Origin: an uncultured Bacteroidales bacterium
GTDB taxonomy: Bacteria > Bacteroidota > Bacteroidia > Bacteroidales > UBA932
NCBI GenBank assembly: GCA_944325765.1
Contig: CALVBH010000033.1
Span: forward strand, 24,850 to 88,849
Length of the DNA stretch: 64,000 bases
Direction: 5' to 3'
In this document: positions 17,946 to 27,086 of the stretch, in pieces
How the letters are laid out: every line of letters begins with the position of its first letter
Numbering within the stretch: position 1 is the stretch's first letter
Program-made: the position numbers and the translations under genes
Notes under the pieces: generated by a model
Databases searched by the model: none
The model's input: the letters and a program-made list of their open reading frames with translations, nothing else
What the model was told of the DNA's origin: nothing

Positions 17946-19355
17946 ATGGAAGAAAACACGACACAGAAACGGGACTTCTGGAACTTTGTCGCCAACTTCA
18001 AGGGTGACAAGGTGATATGGATGATAGTGTTGCTGCTGATCCTTACCTCGCTCGTGACCGTCTTCGCCTCGTCTTCCGGATTGGCCAAAGGGGACACCAC
18101 GAGACTGGACATATTCTTCTCCCAGTTCAAGCTCGCCTGCGCAGGCCTGGCCATAATAGTCCTGTGCTACAACATTCCGAGCATCGGCTTCATCCGGCTG
18201 TTCTCCTCGCTCGGATTCTTCGTGTCTTTCATGCTGCTGCTGTGCCTCATTGCCGGAATCGGCACCATAAACGTGAACGGGGCCGAACGGTCGCTGGAAA
18301 TCGGAGGTATGCAGATTTACATTTTCGAAGTCATCAAGGTGGCGATGGTCATGTACCTCGCCTGGGCCATAGACGCATACCGGAAAGACTCTTTCCGGCT
18401 GCCGAAAGCCCTCTCCGTACTTTCGCCGCGTCTCGGATTCCTCGACAGTCCGGCAGCCAAACGTATCATCTACATCTATCTGCCGACGATAATGGTGCTC
18501 GGAGGAATGTTCAAGGGAGGAATCTCCAGCACCCTGCTCACCGGGGCCGTCCTTTTCCTGGTAATTCTCATAGGCGGGATGCCGAAGAAGGAGATTTTCG
18601 GAGCCTTGGCGGCCGGCTGCTGTATGATAGGGCTTTTCGTGGGGCTTCATGCCGCTTCCGAAGGGAAAATGTTCCCGCGGCTTGCGGTGGCGGCCGACCG
18701 TCTGACCATGCACAGGGAATACAGAATCATAGAAACTGAAAACAGGCTGCAGGAAATCGAAGCCGCCCGCGGGGAAACGCACGTCTGGAGCAAGGAATAC
18801 CGTGACGCCATCGACCGCATACGACAGCCGGAAAGCGCCAAACTGGCCATCAAGGAAGGAGGGCTTTTCGGCAAGGGGCCCGGCAACAGCACTCAGAAGT
18901 ATTCGGTATACGCCATTTTCAGCGACTACATATATTCCTTCATCATAGAAGAAGCGGGACTGATAGGGGGTATCGTCATACTCATACTGTACGTCAGTCT
19001 TCTGGCGAGAGGCGCGAGGATAGTGCGTCTGTGCGACAGCTGGTTCGCTAAAGTGGCAGTTGCAGGGCTTGTCCTACTGATTACGGGCCAGGCCTTTATG
19101 CACATGATGGTCAACGTGAACATCGGGCCGCTTACGGGGCAGACCCTGCCTATGGTCAGCCATGGCAGCAGTTCGTTCCTGAGTTTCAGCGTGGCATTCG
19201 GCGTTCTGCTTTCCATCAGCCGGCTGGCTAAGAAGAATACGGATGCAGCGGCTGTCATTCCGGGCGACAGCGATGAATCCGGCATAGAAGAAGAGGCAGA
19301 CCCATCGGCTGCGCCCGGAATGGCAGAAGAAACATTACAGATACACCATGGATAG
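17946..19355 (+). CDS. ftsW: FtsW, septal peptidoglycan glycosyltransferase (SEDS)
   Basis: 469 residues with many transmembrane helices of the SEDS family. Family landmarks include GVNGAERSL-like NVNGAERSLEIGG, the GPGNSTQKY motif after a long periplasmic loop, DYIYSFIIEEAGLIGG, and the C-terminal PLTGQTLPMVSHGSSSFL. It polymerises septal glycan from lipid II together with FtsI. The hydrophilic C-terminal tail (about 45 residues) is acidic. It overlaps murG by 8 bp. Confidence 0.95.
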   Translation: MEENTTQKRDFWNFVANFKGDKVIWMIVLLLILTSLVTVFASSSGLAKGDTTRLDIFFSQFKLACAGLAIIVLCYNIPSIGFIRLFSSLGFFVSFMLLLCLIAGIGTINVNGAERSLEIGGMQIYIFEVIKVAMVMYLAWAIDAYRKDSFRLPKALSVLSPRLGFLDSPAAKRIIYIYLPTIMVLGGMFKGGISSTLLTGAVLFLVILIGGMPKKEIFGALAAGCCMIGLFVGLHAASEGKMFPRLAVAADRLTMHREYRIIETENRLQEIEAARGETHVWSKEYRDAIDRIRQPESAKLAIKEGGLFGKGPGNSTQKYSVYAIFSDYIYSFIIEEAGLIGGIVILILYVSLLARGARIVRLCDSWFAKVAVAGLVLLITGQAFMHMMVNVNIGPLTGQTLPMVSHGSSSFLSFSVAFGVLLSISRLAKKNTDAAAVIPGDSDESGIEEEADPSAAPGMAEETLQIHHG

Positions 19356-20472
19356 AAAAGCATTACGGGTAATAATAAGCGGCGGAGGCACGGGAGGGCA
19401 TATCTTCCCTGCCCTTTCGATAGCGGACAAGCTGAAAGAGGCAAATCCGGACACGGAAATCCTGTTCGTGGGAGCCGAGGGAAGGATGGAAATGGAGAAA
19501 GTCCCCGCAGCCGGCTACAGAATCATCGGACTGCCTGTGTCCGGACTGCAGAGAAGCCTGTCGCTTTCGAACCTGAAACTTCCGTTCAAGGTCCTGAAAA
19601 GCATCAGGATGGCAGACGGCATCATCCGCGATTTCCGGCCCGATGCGGCTGTCGGGGTGGGAGGCTATGCGAGCGCTCCCCTGCTCTGGGCGGCATCCCG
19701 CAGGAAAATCCCGGTTCTGATACAGGAACAGAACGGATTCGCCGGATTGGCCAACAAGATTCTCGGGAAAAGGGCGGAAAGAATCTGTGTGGCCTACGAA
19801 GGGATGGAACGTTTCTTCCCGGCAGACAAAATCGTGCTTACAGGAAATCCTATACGGAAGGAAATCGTCCCTGCCACAGCGGAAATGAAGGAAGAGGCTC
19901 TCCGTCACTATGGCCTGGACCCGTCCAGAAAACATATTTTCATAGTCGGAGGCAGCCTCGGCAGCAGGACCCTGAACGAATCGGTGATGGGATGGATTTC
20001 GTCAGGTTGCCCCGGAGGACAGGATATCGATGTGCTGTGGCAGTGCGGGAAATACTACAAGAGCAGCGTCGACTCCTTTATGGAAGCCCATCCTGCCCCT
20101 ATGGTACGCCACTTCGACTTCATCGGCAGGATGGATCTGGCATACGCGGCAGCGGACGTGGTCATCTCCCGCTCCGGTGCAAGTTCGGTGTCGGAGTTGT
20201 GCGCTGCCGGAAAAGCAGTTATCTTTGTACCTTCGCCGAATGTCACGGAAGACCATCAGACGCACAATGCCATGGCATTGGTCCGCAAGGACGCGGCCAT
20301 GCTGATAAGGGACGGCGAGGCCCGGCAGAGGCTGATGCAGGAAGCCTGCCTGCTGGCAGGTGACGAAAGCCGGCGGAAGAAGATGGAAGAAAATATCCTC
20401 GGATTAGCCAGAAGGGATGCTGCAGAGAGGATAGTGGAAGAAATATACGGCTGCGTAAAAGACGAAAAATGA
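19348..20472 (+). CDS. murG: MurG, UDP-GlcNAc:lipid I GlcNAc transferase
   Basis: 374 residues. The N-terminal GT-B signature ISGGGTGGHIFPALSIA is intact, followed by GVGGYASAPLL, QEQNGFAGLANKIL, the GGSLGSRTLNE loop, and the C-terminal donor-site SRSGASSVSELCAAGKAVIFVPSP. It converts lipid I to lipid II on the cytoplasmic face of the membrane. It overlaps ftsW by 8 bp and murC by 4 bp, showing tight translational coupling. Confidence 0.95.
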   Translation: MDRKALRVIISGGGTGGHIFPALSIADKLKEANPDTEILFVGAEGRMEMEKVPAAGYRIIGLPVSGLQRSLSLSNLKLPFKVLKSIRMADGIIRDFRPDAAVGVGGYASAPLLWAASRRKIPVLIQEQNGFAGLANKILGKRAERICVAYEGMERFFPADKIVLTGNPIRKEIVPATAEMKEEALRHYGLDPSRKHIFIVGGSLGSRTLNESVMGWISSGCPGGQDIDVLWQCGKYYKSSVDSFMEAHPAPMVRHFDFIGRMDLAYAAADVVISRSGASSVSELCAAGKAVIFVPSPNVTEDHQTHNAMALVRKDAAMLIRDGEARQRLMQEACLLAGDESRRKKMEENILGLARRDAAERIVEEIYGCVKDEK

Positions 20473-21833
20473 AAAAATACGAAAACATATACTTCATCGG
20501 TATCGGCGGCATCGGGATGAGCGCCATAGCCAGATACTGCAGATTCAAGGGATACAATGTCTCCGGCTACGACAGGACGCCGTCAGAACTGACGGAAGAA
20601 CTGGAAAAGGAAGGCATTGCCGTCCATTACGAGGACAATACGGCCTTCGTTCCGGGAAATCCCGACAACACGCTCGTCATCTACACCCCTGCCATCCCGC
20701 AAGACATGGGAGAGCTGGTCTACGTCCGGGAGCATGGCTACAAGGTCCTGAAAAGATCGCGCATTCTCGGTGAAATCACGGACGGCGAAAGATGCCTTGC
20801 TGTGGCTGGAACCCACGGAAAAACGACCACGAGCACACTTCTGGCCCATATTTTCGAGCACAGCGGCTGCGGCTGCTCCGCCTTCCTCGGCGGCATCTCT
20901 AAAAACTACGGCACGAATCTGCTGACAGCACCGAACGACATAGTCGTGGTAGAAGCCGACGAATTCGACCGGTCTTTCCTCCAGCTTCATCCTGAAACGG
21001 CCGTCATCACGGCCATGGACGCCGACCATCTGGACATTTACTCGGACCTGGCGCACGTAACGGAAGCATTCAAGGCTTTCGCATCACAGGTCAGCGGAAC
21101 CGTCATCGCCAAATACGGGCTCGACATAACCGCACGGGATACTTCGGCCAGAGTTCTCAGCTATGCATACGACGATGTCAGGGCGGACTTCCATGCCGAA
21201 AACATCTGTAAGGACGAATGCGGCTACTTCACGTTCGGCCTGAAACATCCTCAGGGAACGGTGAAAGGCTGCAGGGTCGGGATTCCGGGCTGGGTGAACG
21301 TGGAGAACGGCATCGCGGCAGCGGCTGTTGCACTGGTTTCCGGGATTGCCCCTGAAAAGATAAGGGCGGCGCTGGCGGACTTTTCCGGAGTTAAACGAAG
21401 ATTCGATATCCATTTCAATATTCCGGGACACGCCTATGTGGACGACTACGCCCACCATCCGGCAGAAATCGCGGCTGCCATAAGCTCTATCCGGGACATT
21501 TTTCCGGGAAGAAAGCTGACTGCCGTGTTCCAGCCGCACCTTTATACCAGGACGCGGGACTTTGCGGCCGGATTCGCGGCAGCACTGGACCAGGCAGACA
21601 GGCTGATATTGCTCGACATCTATCCGGCACGGGAAGAGCCGATCCCGGGAGTGACTTCGGAAATCATTTACGACAAAATGACGCTGGCCGACAAGATCCT
21701 CATAAAAAAAGAGGAACTTTTGGAGACTCTCGAAGCAGAAGATATCGATACTTTGGTTACTTTTGGAGCCGGAAACATAGACCGGTACATCCAGAACATA
21801 ACCGATATGATGAAAAGACGTTACGGTAAATGA
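20469..21833 (+). CDS. murC: MurC, UDP-N-acetylmuramate:L-alanine ligase
   Basis: 454 residues. The N-terminal nucleotide-binding FIGIGGIGMSAIARY, ATP loop VAGTHGKTTTSTLL near residue 112, EADEFDRSFLQL, DDYAHHPAEIAAAI and FQPHLYTRTRDF are all canonical. It attaches L-Ala to UDP-MurNAc in the cytoplasm. It overlaps murG upstream and ftsQ downstream by 4 bp each (ATGA). Confidence 0.96.
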   Translation: MKKYENIYFIGIGGIGMSAIARYCRFKGYNVSGYDRTPSELTEELEKEGIAVHYEDNTAFVPGNPDNTLVIYTPAIPQDMGELVYVREHGYKVLKRSRILGEITDGERCLAVAGTHGKTTTSTLLAHIFEHSGCGCSAFLGGISKNYGTNLLTAPNDIVVVEADEFDRSFLQLHPETAVITAMDADHLDIYSDLAHVTEAFKAFASQVSGTVIAKYGLDITARDTSARVLSYAYDDVRADFHAENICKDECGYFTFGLKHPQGTVKGCRVGIPGWVNVENGIAAAAVALVSGIAPEKIRAALADFSGVKRRFDIHFNIPGHAYVDDYAHHPAEIAAAISSIRDIFPGRKLTAVFQPHLYTRTRDFAAGFAAALDQADRLILLDIYPAREEPIPGVTSEIIYDKMTLADKILIKKEELLETLEAEDIDTLVTFGAGNIDRYIQNITDMMKRRYGK

Positions 21834-22618
21834 AACTGTCTGGGAACATACTCGTGTCCGTATTCGAATGGGCGGCAGTATGCGTCATCCTGATATGCCT
21901 GACGGCAGCTATGAATGCAAGCGCCGGCAGCAGGAAGGCGCAGCTCTGCACCGGTATGGACATCTGTATCAGGGACAGTACGGAAAACCGGTTCGTTTCC
22001 CCCGGAGACATAGCCGGATATGTGTCGGCCGACTACGGACAGGTCACCGGCATCCCGGTCATGGAGCTGGACCTGAAAAGGATGGAAACCGTGCTCGACT
22101 CGCGGAGCGCCATCCTGAAAAGCGAGGCATACTGCACGAAAGACGGGATCCTGCACATAGACGTGACCCAAAGGGAACCGGTGATGAGGTTCCAGAAAGG
22201 CGGGCAGGGCTTCTATGCCGATGAGCGCGGCTATGTTTTCCCCCTCAAGCCGGGGAAAGCGAGCTATGTGATAGTGATAGACGGAAACATTCCCATAGAA
22301 ACCGGGGACGCAGGGAAAGGCAAAGCCGTTTCCGGGAAAGAAAAGGAGTGGCTGGACCGTATGGGCGCAATGGTTTCCTATATGAACCGCCACAAGGTCT
22401 GGAACCGCAGCATAGTGCAGATACACGTCTCGGATAACGGAGACCTGATTCTCATCCCGCGGGAGGGCAGGGAAAAGTTCATTTTCGGGAAACCGGAAAA
22501 GATAGAGGAGAAATTCGAACTGATGGAGCTGTATTACTCGGCCGTCGTCCCGTCCGGTGAAAAGGACCGCTACGGTACAGTCGATGTAAGATACGACAAA
22601 CAGATAATTTGCAAATAA
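21830..22618 (+). CDS. ftsQ: FtsQ-like division protein
   Basis: 262 residues: one N-terminal membrane helix (about residues 10-28) and a periplasmic domain with a POTRA-like start (ENRFVSPGDIAGYVS, then MELDLKRMETVLDSRSAILKSEAYCTKDGILHIDVTQREPVMRF) and a C-terminal beta domain. The run from DLKRMET to TQREPVMR is the recognisable FtsQ core. It links FtsL/DivIC to the septal synthase. Identification is by this motif plus its position between murC and ftsA. Confidence 0.88.
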   Translation: MKLSGNILVSVFEWAAVCVILICLTAAMNASAGSRKAQLCTGMDICIRDSTENRFVSPGDIAGYVSADYGQVTGIPVMELDLKRMETVLDSRSAILKSEAYCTKDGILHIDVTQREPVMRFQKGGQGFYADERGYVFPLKPGKASYVIVIDGNIPIETGDAGKGKAVSGKEKEWLDRMGAMVSYMNRHKVWNRSIVQIHVSDNGDLILIPREGREKFIFGKPEKIEEKFELMELYYSAVVPSGEKDRYGTVDVRYDKQIICK

Positions 22619-22629
22619 CGTAAAAGCCC

Positions 22630-24060
22630 ATGGAAGACAAACATATAGTAGCTGTCGATCTGGGATCCAGCAAGATAGCGCTGACAGTAGCCAGAATAAA
22701 CGAAAACGACATTCAGGTGATTTACTACAGGGAGGAACCGTCGGAAGGTATCCGGAACAGTTATGTGTTCAATTCCATGAAGGTGACCAAACCTCTGTCC
22801 AGGCTGATAGAAGATGCTGAAAAAGAACTCAACATCAGAATCACGCAGGCTGTGGTCGGGATGCCGAAATACAGGGTGAAACAGCAGACCGGCCAGGCCA
22901 AGATGAAGATGAATCCGGAGGAATGCATAACCGAAGAAGACGTAAACATACTGAAAACAAGTGCTTTGGAATCATATCCCCTCGACGATGAAAGGAGTGA
23001 CGAGCTGTTCGGGGCTGTCGCCCAGTCTTTTTCCAACGGGGAAGATTTCCAGCTCGTGGAAAGCGATATCATCGGGATGCCGAGCGAAGTCCTCGAAGGG
23101 AACTTCAAGATTTTCGTCGGAAAGAAAAGCGCCCTGCACTCCATAGACGTGACGTTCAACCACCTGAACATCGGCATAGCGAAAAAATACTTCACTCCCG
23201 ATGTTCTGGCGAAGGCCGTACTGACACCTTCGGAAATGGAAAACGGAGTGGCGCTGATAGACTTCGGAGGCGGGGTTACCTCCGTATCGGTATACTACGG
23301 CAGCATCATGAGGCATTACGCCTCCATCCCGTTCGGCGGAGCGTCCATAACTTCGGACATCAGGACGGAGTGCATGATTTCGGACACGCTGGCAGAGAAC
23401 ATAAAGCTCGCTTTCGGGGCCTGCATGCCTGACAAGCTGCAGAATCTGAGCGAGAAAATCATCCAGATAAACAGCGGCAACGCCTCTCCGAACAAGCAGC
23501 TTCCGGTAAAATATCTGTCTGAAATCATTTCGTGCAGGGTAAAGGAAATCATAGATGCGATATTGTATGAAATAGAAAGGAGCGGCTTCGCCGACAATCT
23601 CCGCAACGGCATTGTCCTGACGGGAGGAGGGGCCAACCTGACGAACTGCGCGAACTACATAAAGGAAATTTCAGGATACAGCGTCAGATCCGGATATCCG
23701 CGGCATCTGTTCTCCGCTACGGGCTGCGACGGGGTATTCGAGACGGACGCGGCAGTCAGCATCGGACTTGTCCTGGCCGCCAAGGCCGACAGGATTCCCG
23801 ACTGCATTCAGGGCGAAAGCACTGTCAGAATCGGCGGCACCGTAACTTTCGACGACAATACTGCGGAAGAGCACTCCGGAGAGACGCCGGAACTTTTCCC
23901 TGAAGGCGAAATCGAGGAAGAGCCGAAAAAACAGGAAGACGAAGTAAAAAGACACAGGGAGAAGTCCCGGAAACCGGACACGGAAACGAAAAAGACTCCG
24001 TCCAAACCGGTTACATGGTTCAAGACCCTGTTCGAAGACATAATGAAGGAAAACGCTTAA
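22630..24060 (+). CDS. ftsA: FtsA, actin-like cell-division protein
   Basis: 476 residues. ATPase-fold landmarks are HIVAVDLGSSKIALTVA at the N-terminus, GVALIDFGGGVTSVSVY mid-protein, and NGIVLTGGGANLTN. After a charged, disordered linker (about residues 395-455) the protein ends in WFKTLFEDIMKENA, an amphipathic helix that fits the membrane-targeting sequence of FtsA. It tethers FtsZ filaments to the inner membrane. It sits 11 bp after ftsQ and 13 bp before ftsZ. Confidence 0.95.
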   Translation: MEDKHIVAVDLGSSKIALTVARINENDIQVIYYREEPSEGIRNSYVFNSMKVTKPLSRLIEDAEKELNIRITQAVVGMPKYRVKQQTGQAKMKMNPEECITEEDVNILKTSALESYPLDDERSDELFGAVAQSFSNGEDFQLVESDIIGMPSEVLEGNFKIFVGKKSALHSIDVTFNHLNIGIAKKYFTPDVLAKAVLTPSEMENGVALIDFGGGVTSVSVYYGSIMRHYASIPFGGASITSDIRTECMISDTLAENIKLAFGACMPDKLQNLSEKIIQINSGNASPNKQLPVKYLSEIISCRVKEIIDAILYEIERSGFADNLRNGIVLTGGGANLTNCANYIKEISGYSVRSGYPRHLFSATGCDGVFETDAAVSIGLVLAAKADRIPDCIQGESTVRIGGTVTFDDNTAEEHSGETPELFPEGEIEEEPKKQEDEVKRHREKSRKPDTETKKTPSKPVTWFKTLFEDIMKENA

Positions 24061-24062
24061 AC

Positions 24063-24069
24063 AGGAGGT
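24063..24069 (+). promoter_or_regulatory. Strong Shine-Dalgarno (AGGAGGT) before ftsZ
   Basis: AGGAGGT ends four bases before the ftsZ ATG at 24074. Most genes in this window show no such motif upstream, in line with the known weak use of Shine-Dalgarno sequences in Bacteroidota. This site also fixes the ftsZ start. Confidence 0.6.
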
Positions 24070-24073
24070 CGTT

Positions 24074-25315
24074 ATGGGCGATATATTACCGAATGACTGG
24101 CAGCCGGGAAATTCCATCATAAAGGTTCTGGGCGTAGGGGGAGGCGGCTGCAACGCCGTGAACTACATGTACAGCCAGAAAATGGAAGGCTGCGACTTCA
24201 TAGTGTGCAACACCGACTCGCAGGCTCTCCGCAAAAGCGATGTGCCGGTGAAACTCCAGCTCGGCAAAGGGCTCGGTGCGGGAACAGACCCGGTAAAGGG
24301 ACGCAACGCCGCTCTGGAAGCCGCCGACAGCATAGCTGCCACGGTACTCGACTGCGGCACGAAAATGCTTTTCATCACTGCAGGAATGGGTGGCGGCACA
24401 GGTACCGGAGCCGCTCCGGTCATCGCCGACATGGCCAAGAAAAAGGGCATCCTGACAGTGGCGGTAGTGACCCTGCCGTTCCACAACGAAGGGAACGAAT
24501 CCCTCTCGAAAGCGATAGACGGCATCCACGAATTGGAGAAATGCGTGGACAGCATGCTGATAATCAACAACGAAAAGCTCTACGAATGCTACGGCGACCT
24601 GCTGATACAGGACGCCTTCCCGAAAGCCGATGAAATACTGGCCACGGCAGTGCGCGGAGTCATAGAAATCATCACCAAGGCCGGGCACATAAACGTGGAT
24701 TTCGAAGATGTCAGCAAGATGATGAGGGACAGCGGGATGGCCCTTATGGGCTGCGGACACGGCAGCGGGGAAAACAGGATACAGGACGCCATAAAGGAGG
24801 CGCTGGAGTCTCCCCTGCTGAACGATTTCGACCTCAAGACGGCGAAGAACGTCCTTATAAACATCACTGTCGGGAAAAACGACAAGGGTCTGCTGATGCG
24901 GGAGCTGGATTCGATAAACGACAAGATAAACGAATATACGGGCAACGCGAACAATTTCAAGCGCGGCATCATCTACGATGAAAACCCGGAGACCGGAGAC
25001 AAGATAAGCATCACGGTGATAGCCACCGGCTTCAGGATGAATATGCTCAGTAGCATTACGGACGTGAATCTCGGAAATCTGATAATGATAGACAACGATT
25101 TCGTCTACGACAGCTCCTCTCCCCTGTTCGGAGGAGAGAAGGAACTTCCGGAATGCCAGGCGAATATCAAGATAGGATACAACGACAGCAGCAACATCCG
25201 CAAATTCCATTTCGCCGACGGCGAAGTCCCTGCCCTGATAGTGGCGGAGGGACAGAGTATCAGCGCACTGGAATCCGTGGCTGCCATCAGGAGAACATTG
25301 AAAAAGGAAAACTGA
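24074..25315 (+). CDS. ftsZ: FtsZ, tubulin-like GTPase of the division ring
   Basis: 413 residues. GTPase landmarks: KVLGVGGGGCNAVNYM, CNTDSQAL, the tubulin signature GMGGGTGTGAAP near residues 102-113, and the synergy-loop region with NVDFEDVSKMMRDSG. The C-terminal 80 residues are short and end in ESVAAIRRTLKKEN; I do not see the usual D-I/V-P-x-F-L-R peptide that binds FtsA and ZipA, although this end may be its divergent equivalent. A strong ribosome site precedes it. FtsZ assembles the Z ring that recruits the other proteins of this cluster. Confidence 0.96.
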   Translation: MGDILPNDWQPGNSIIKVLGVGGGGCNAVNYMYSQKMEGCDFIVCNTDSQALRKSDVPVKLQLGKGLGAGTDPVKGRNAALEAADSIAATVLDCGTKMLFITAGMGGGTGTGAAPVIADMAKKKGILTVAVVTLPFHNEGNESLSKAIDGIHELEKCVDSMLIINNEKLYECYGDLLIQDAFPKADEILATAVRGVIEIITKAGHINVDFEDVSKMMRDSGMALMGCGHGSGENRIQDAIKEALESPLLNDFDLKTAKNVLINITVGKNDKGLLMRELDSINDKINEYTGNANNFKRGIIYDENPETGDKISITVIATGFRMNMLSSITDVNLGNLIMIDNDFVYDSSSPLFGGEKELPECQANIKIGYNDSSNIRKFHFADGEVPALIVAEGQSISALESVAAIRRTLKKEN

Positions 25316-25316
25316 T

Positions 25317-26954
25317 ATGGAAAGGAAAACAAGAGTGAGGTTCGCGCCTTCTCCGACAGGACCGCTGCATATGGGCGGTGTCAGGACTGCGCTTTACAAC
25401 TACCTCTATGCGAAACAGCATGGAGGCGATTTCATCATAAGAATCGAGGATACGGACTCCCACAGGTTCGTGCCGGGGGCTGAAAAATACATCATAGAAG
25501 CCCTGAACTGGTGCGGAATCATACCTGACGAAGGCGTGGATGCTGACGGCAATATAGTGGAAACGGCGTCTGAAAGACATCCGCACGCCCCTTACAGGCA
25601 GTCCCAGAGACGCGGCATCTACAGGAAATACGCCGAGGAACTGGTGGAAAAGGGCTACGCCTACTATGCTTTCGATACGGCAGAGGAACTCGCTGCCAAA
25701 AGGGAGGAGATGGAAGCCCGCAAGGAAACTTTCATCTACAACCATATCACCCGCAAATCCCTGCGGAATTCGCTCTCTATGCCGGAAAGCGAATGGAGGC
25801 CACTGATTGAGACGCATACCGACTGGACCATCCGGTTCAAGATGCCTGAAAACCGGGTCGTGAAAATGGATGACCTGATCCGCGGCCACATAGAGGTGAA
25901 TACCGACACCCTGGATGACAAGGTGCTCTGGAAAAGGGCCGATGAGCTGCCTACTTACCACCTGGCGAATATCGTGGATGACCATCTGATGGAAATCACG
26001 GAGGTCATACGCGGGGAGGAATGGCTGCCGTCGCTGCCTCTGCACTACCTGCTTTACGAGGCATTCGGCTGGCAGGACTCCCAGCCGAGGTTTGCGCATC
26101 TGTCCCTTCTGCTCAAACCCGACGGCAAGGGCAAGCTCAGCAAACGGGACGGGGACAGGCTCGGTTTTCCGGTCTTCCCGCTGAAATGGACCAATGCAGA
26201 AGGAGAAGTTTCCAGAGGCTACCGTGAAGACGGATATTTTCCGGAAGCCTTCGTAAATATGCTGGCGATGCTCGGCTGGAATCCGGGAGATGACCGGGAA
26301 CTGTTCACCATACAGGAGCTGACGGAAGCCTTCTCTCTGGACAGAGTCATCAAGTCAGGGGCGAGATTCAACCCCGACAAGGCGAAATGGTACAACAAGG
26401 AATACCTCCGGATGAAATCCGACGACGAGCTTACAGACCTGTTCATCCCCGTGCTCGAAAGTCACGGGATGCAGATTGTGGCCTGCCCGAAATGCGCTCT
26501 TACGGCGGGTGCAGAAGTGACGGTGCAGGGCGCGGATTTCAGGAACCGCATCTTTACACGGGATTACGTCCGCCGCATAGTGTCTCTGATAAAGGAAAGG
26601 GCCACTTTCGTTGCAGATTTCTGGGACATAGCCTCATACCTGTTCGTGGCTCCATCCGATTATGCGGAAAAGGATGTGGCCAAGTTCTGGAAAGAGGAAA
26701 ACTATACGCTGGCTTACCGTGTGGCGGACTTCATTACCGGATTCCAGGGCGAATTCACCAAGGAATCACTGGAAGGTCCTCTGGAGGAATTCATCAGGGG
26801 CAACGGCTTCCCTATGGGGAAAGTGATGAACTGCCTCCGTCTGGCTCTGGTCGGTGCTTCCAGCGGCCTGGGCATAGCGGACATCGTCACCATCATAGGA
26901 AAGGAAGAATTTTCGGAGCGGATGAAGAAAATAGCTGCGACCCAAAAGTCCTAA
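25317..26954 (+). CDS. gltX: Glutamyl-tRNA synthetase
   Basis: 545 residues, class I synthetase. The HIGH-type motif lies in RFAPSPTGPLHMGG (about residues 7-20) and the KMSKS-type motif is KLSKRDG near residue 271. DDHLMEITEVIRGEEWLPSLPLHYLLYEAFGW is the family core. It charges tRNA-Glu with glutamate. It starts 1 base after the ftsZ stop, so it is probably co-transcribed with the dcw cluster. The linkage to ftsZ may be lineage specific. The 3' end is followed by a hairpin array. Confidence 0.95.
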   Translation: MERKTRVRFAPSPTGPLHMGGVRTALYNYLYAKQHGGDFIIRIEDTDSHRFVPGAEKYIIEALNWCGIIPDEGVDADGNIVETASERHPHAPYRQSQRRGIYRKYAEELVEKGYAYYAFDTAEELAAKREEMEARKETFIYNHITRKSLRNSLSMPESEWRPLIETHTDWTIRFKMPENRVVKMDDLIRGHIEVNTDTLDDKVLWKRADELPTYHLANIVDDHLMEITEVIRGEEWLPSLPLHYLLYEAFGWQDSQPRFAHLSLLLKPDGKGKLSKRDGDRLGFPVFPLKWTNAEGEVSRGYREDGYFPEAFVNMLAMLGWNPGDDRELFTIQELTEAFSLDRVIKSGARFNPDKAKWYNKEYLRMKSDDELTDLFIPVLESHGMQIVACPKCALTAGAEVTVQGADFRNRIFTRDYVRRIVSLIKERATFVADFWDIASYLFVAPSDYAEKDVAKFWKEENYTLAYRVADFITGFQGEFTKESLEGPLEEFIRGNGFPMGKVMNCLRLALVGASSGLGIADIVTIIGKEEFSERMKKIAATQKS

Positions 26955-26957
26955 AAA

Positions 26958-27047
26958 GTCCCGTAGGGACCGCACCCGTAGTGGTGCGTAAGCCCCCCTA
27001 ATAGGGGGTGCAGGGGGTTAGAATGGGTCAGTCTTTCGAAGAAAGAC
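26958..27047. repeat. Array of four consecutive hairpins downstream of gltX
   Basis: Four short inverted repeats follow one another: GTCCC-GTA-GGGAC (26958-26970), CGCACC-CGTAGT-GGTGCG (26971-26988), CCCCC-TAATA-GGGGG (26994-27008), and GTCTTTC-GAA-GAAAGAC (27031-27047). A second GGGGG at 27013-27017 offers an alternative pairing for the third stem. The block is non-coding and looks like a mosaic of intergenic palindromic repeats. Confidence 0.7.
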
Positions 27048-27051
27048 GTTT

Positions 27052-27085
27052 GAGGGTGACACAAAAGAGATTTTGTGTCACCCTC
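27052..27085. terminator. Bidirectional terminator between gltX and the GntR gene
   Basis: A perfect 15-bp stem, GAGGGTGACACAAAA (27052-27066) with its complement (27071-27085), closed by a GAGA loop. The A/T-rich inner part and the position between two convergent genes support termination of gltX (+) and of the GntR gene (-), whose stop codon is 1 base away. Confidence 0.7.
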
Positions 27086-27086
27086 G

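Noticed and set aside
24086-25210. A 374-codon - strand frame opposite ftsZ
   Set aside because: It is fully antisense to a highly conserved gene; its composition (His/Val/Phe-rich) is that of an antisense shadow.
26958-27085. CRISPR-like repeat array downstream of gltX
   Set aside because: The hairpins differ from one another in sequence and length, and there are no equal spacers or cas genes.
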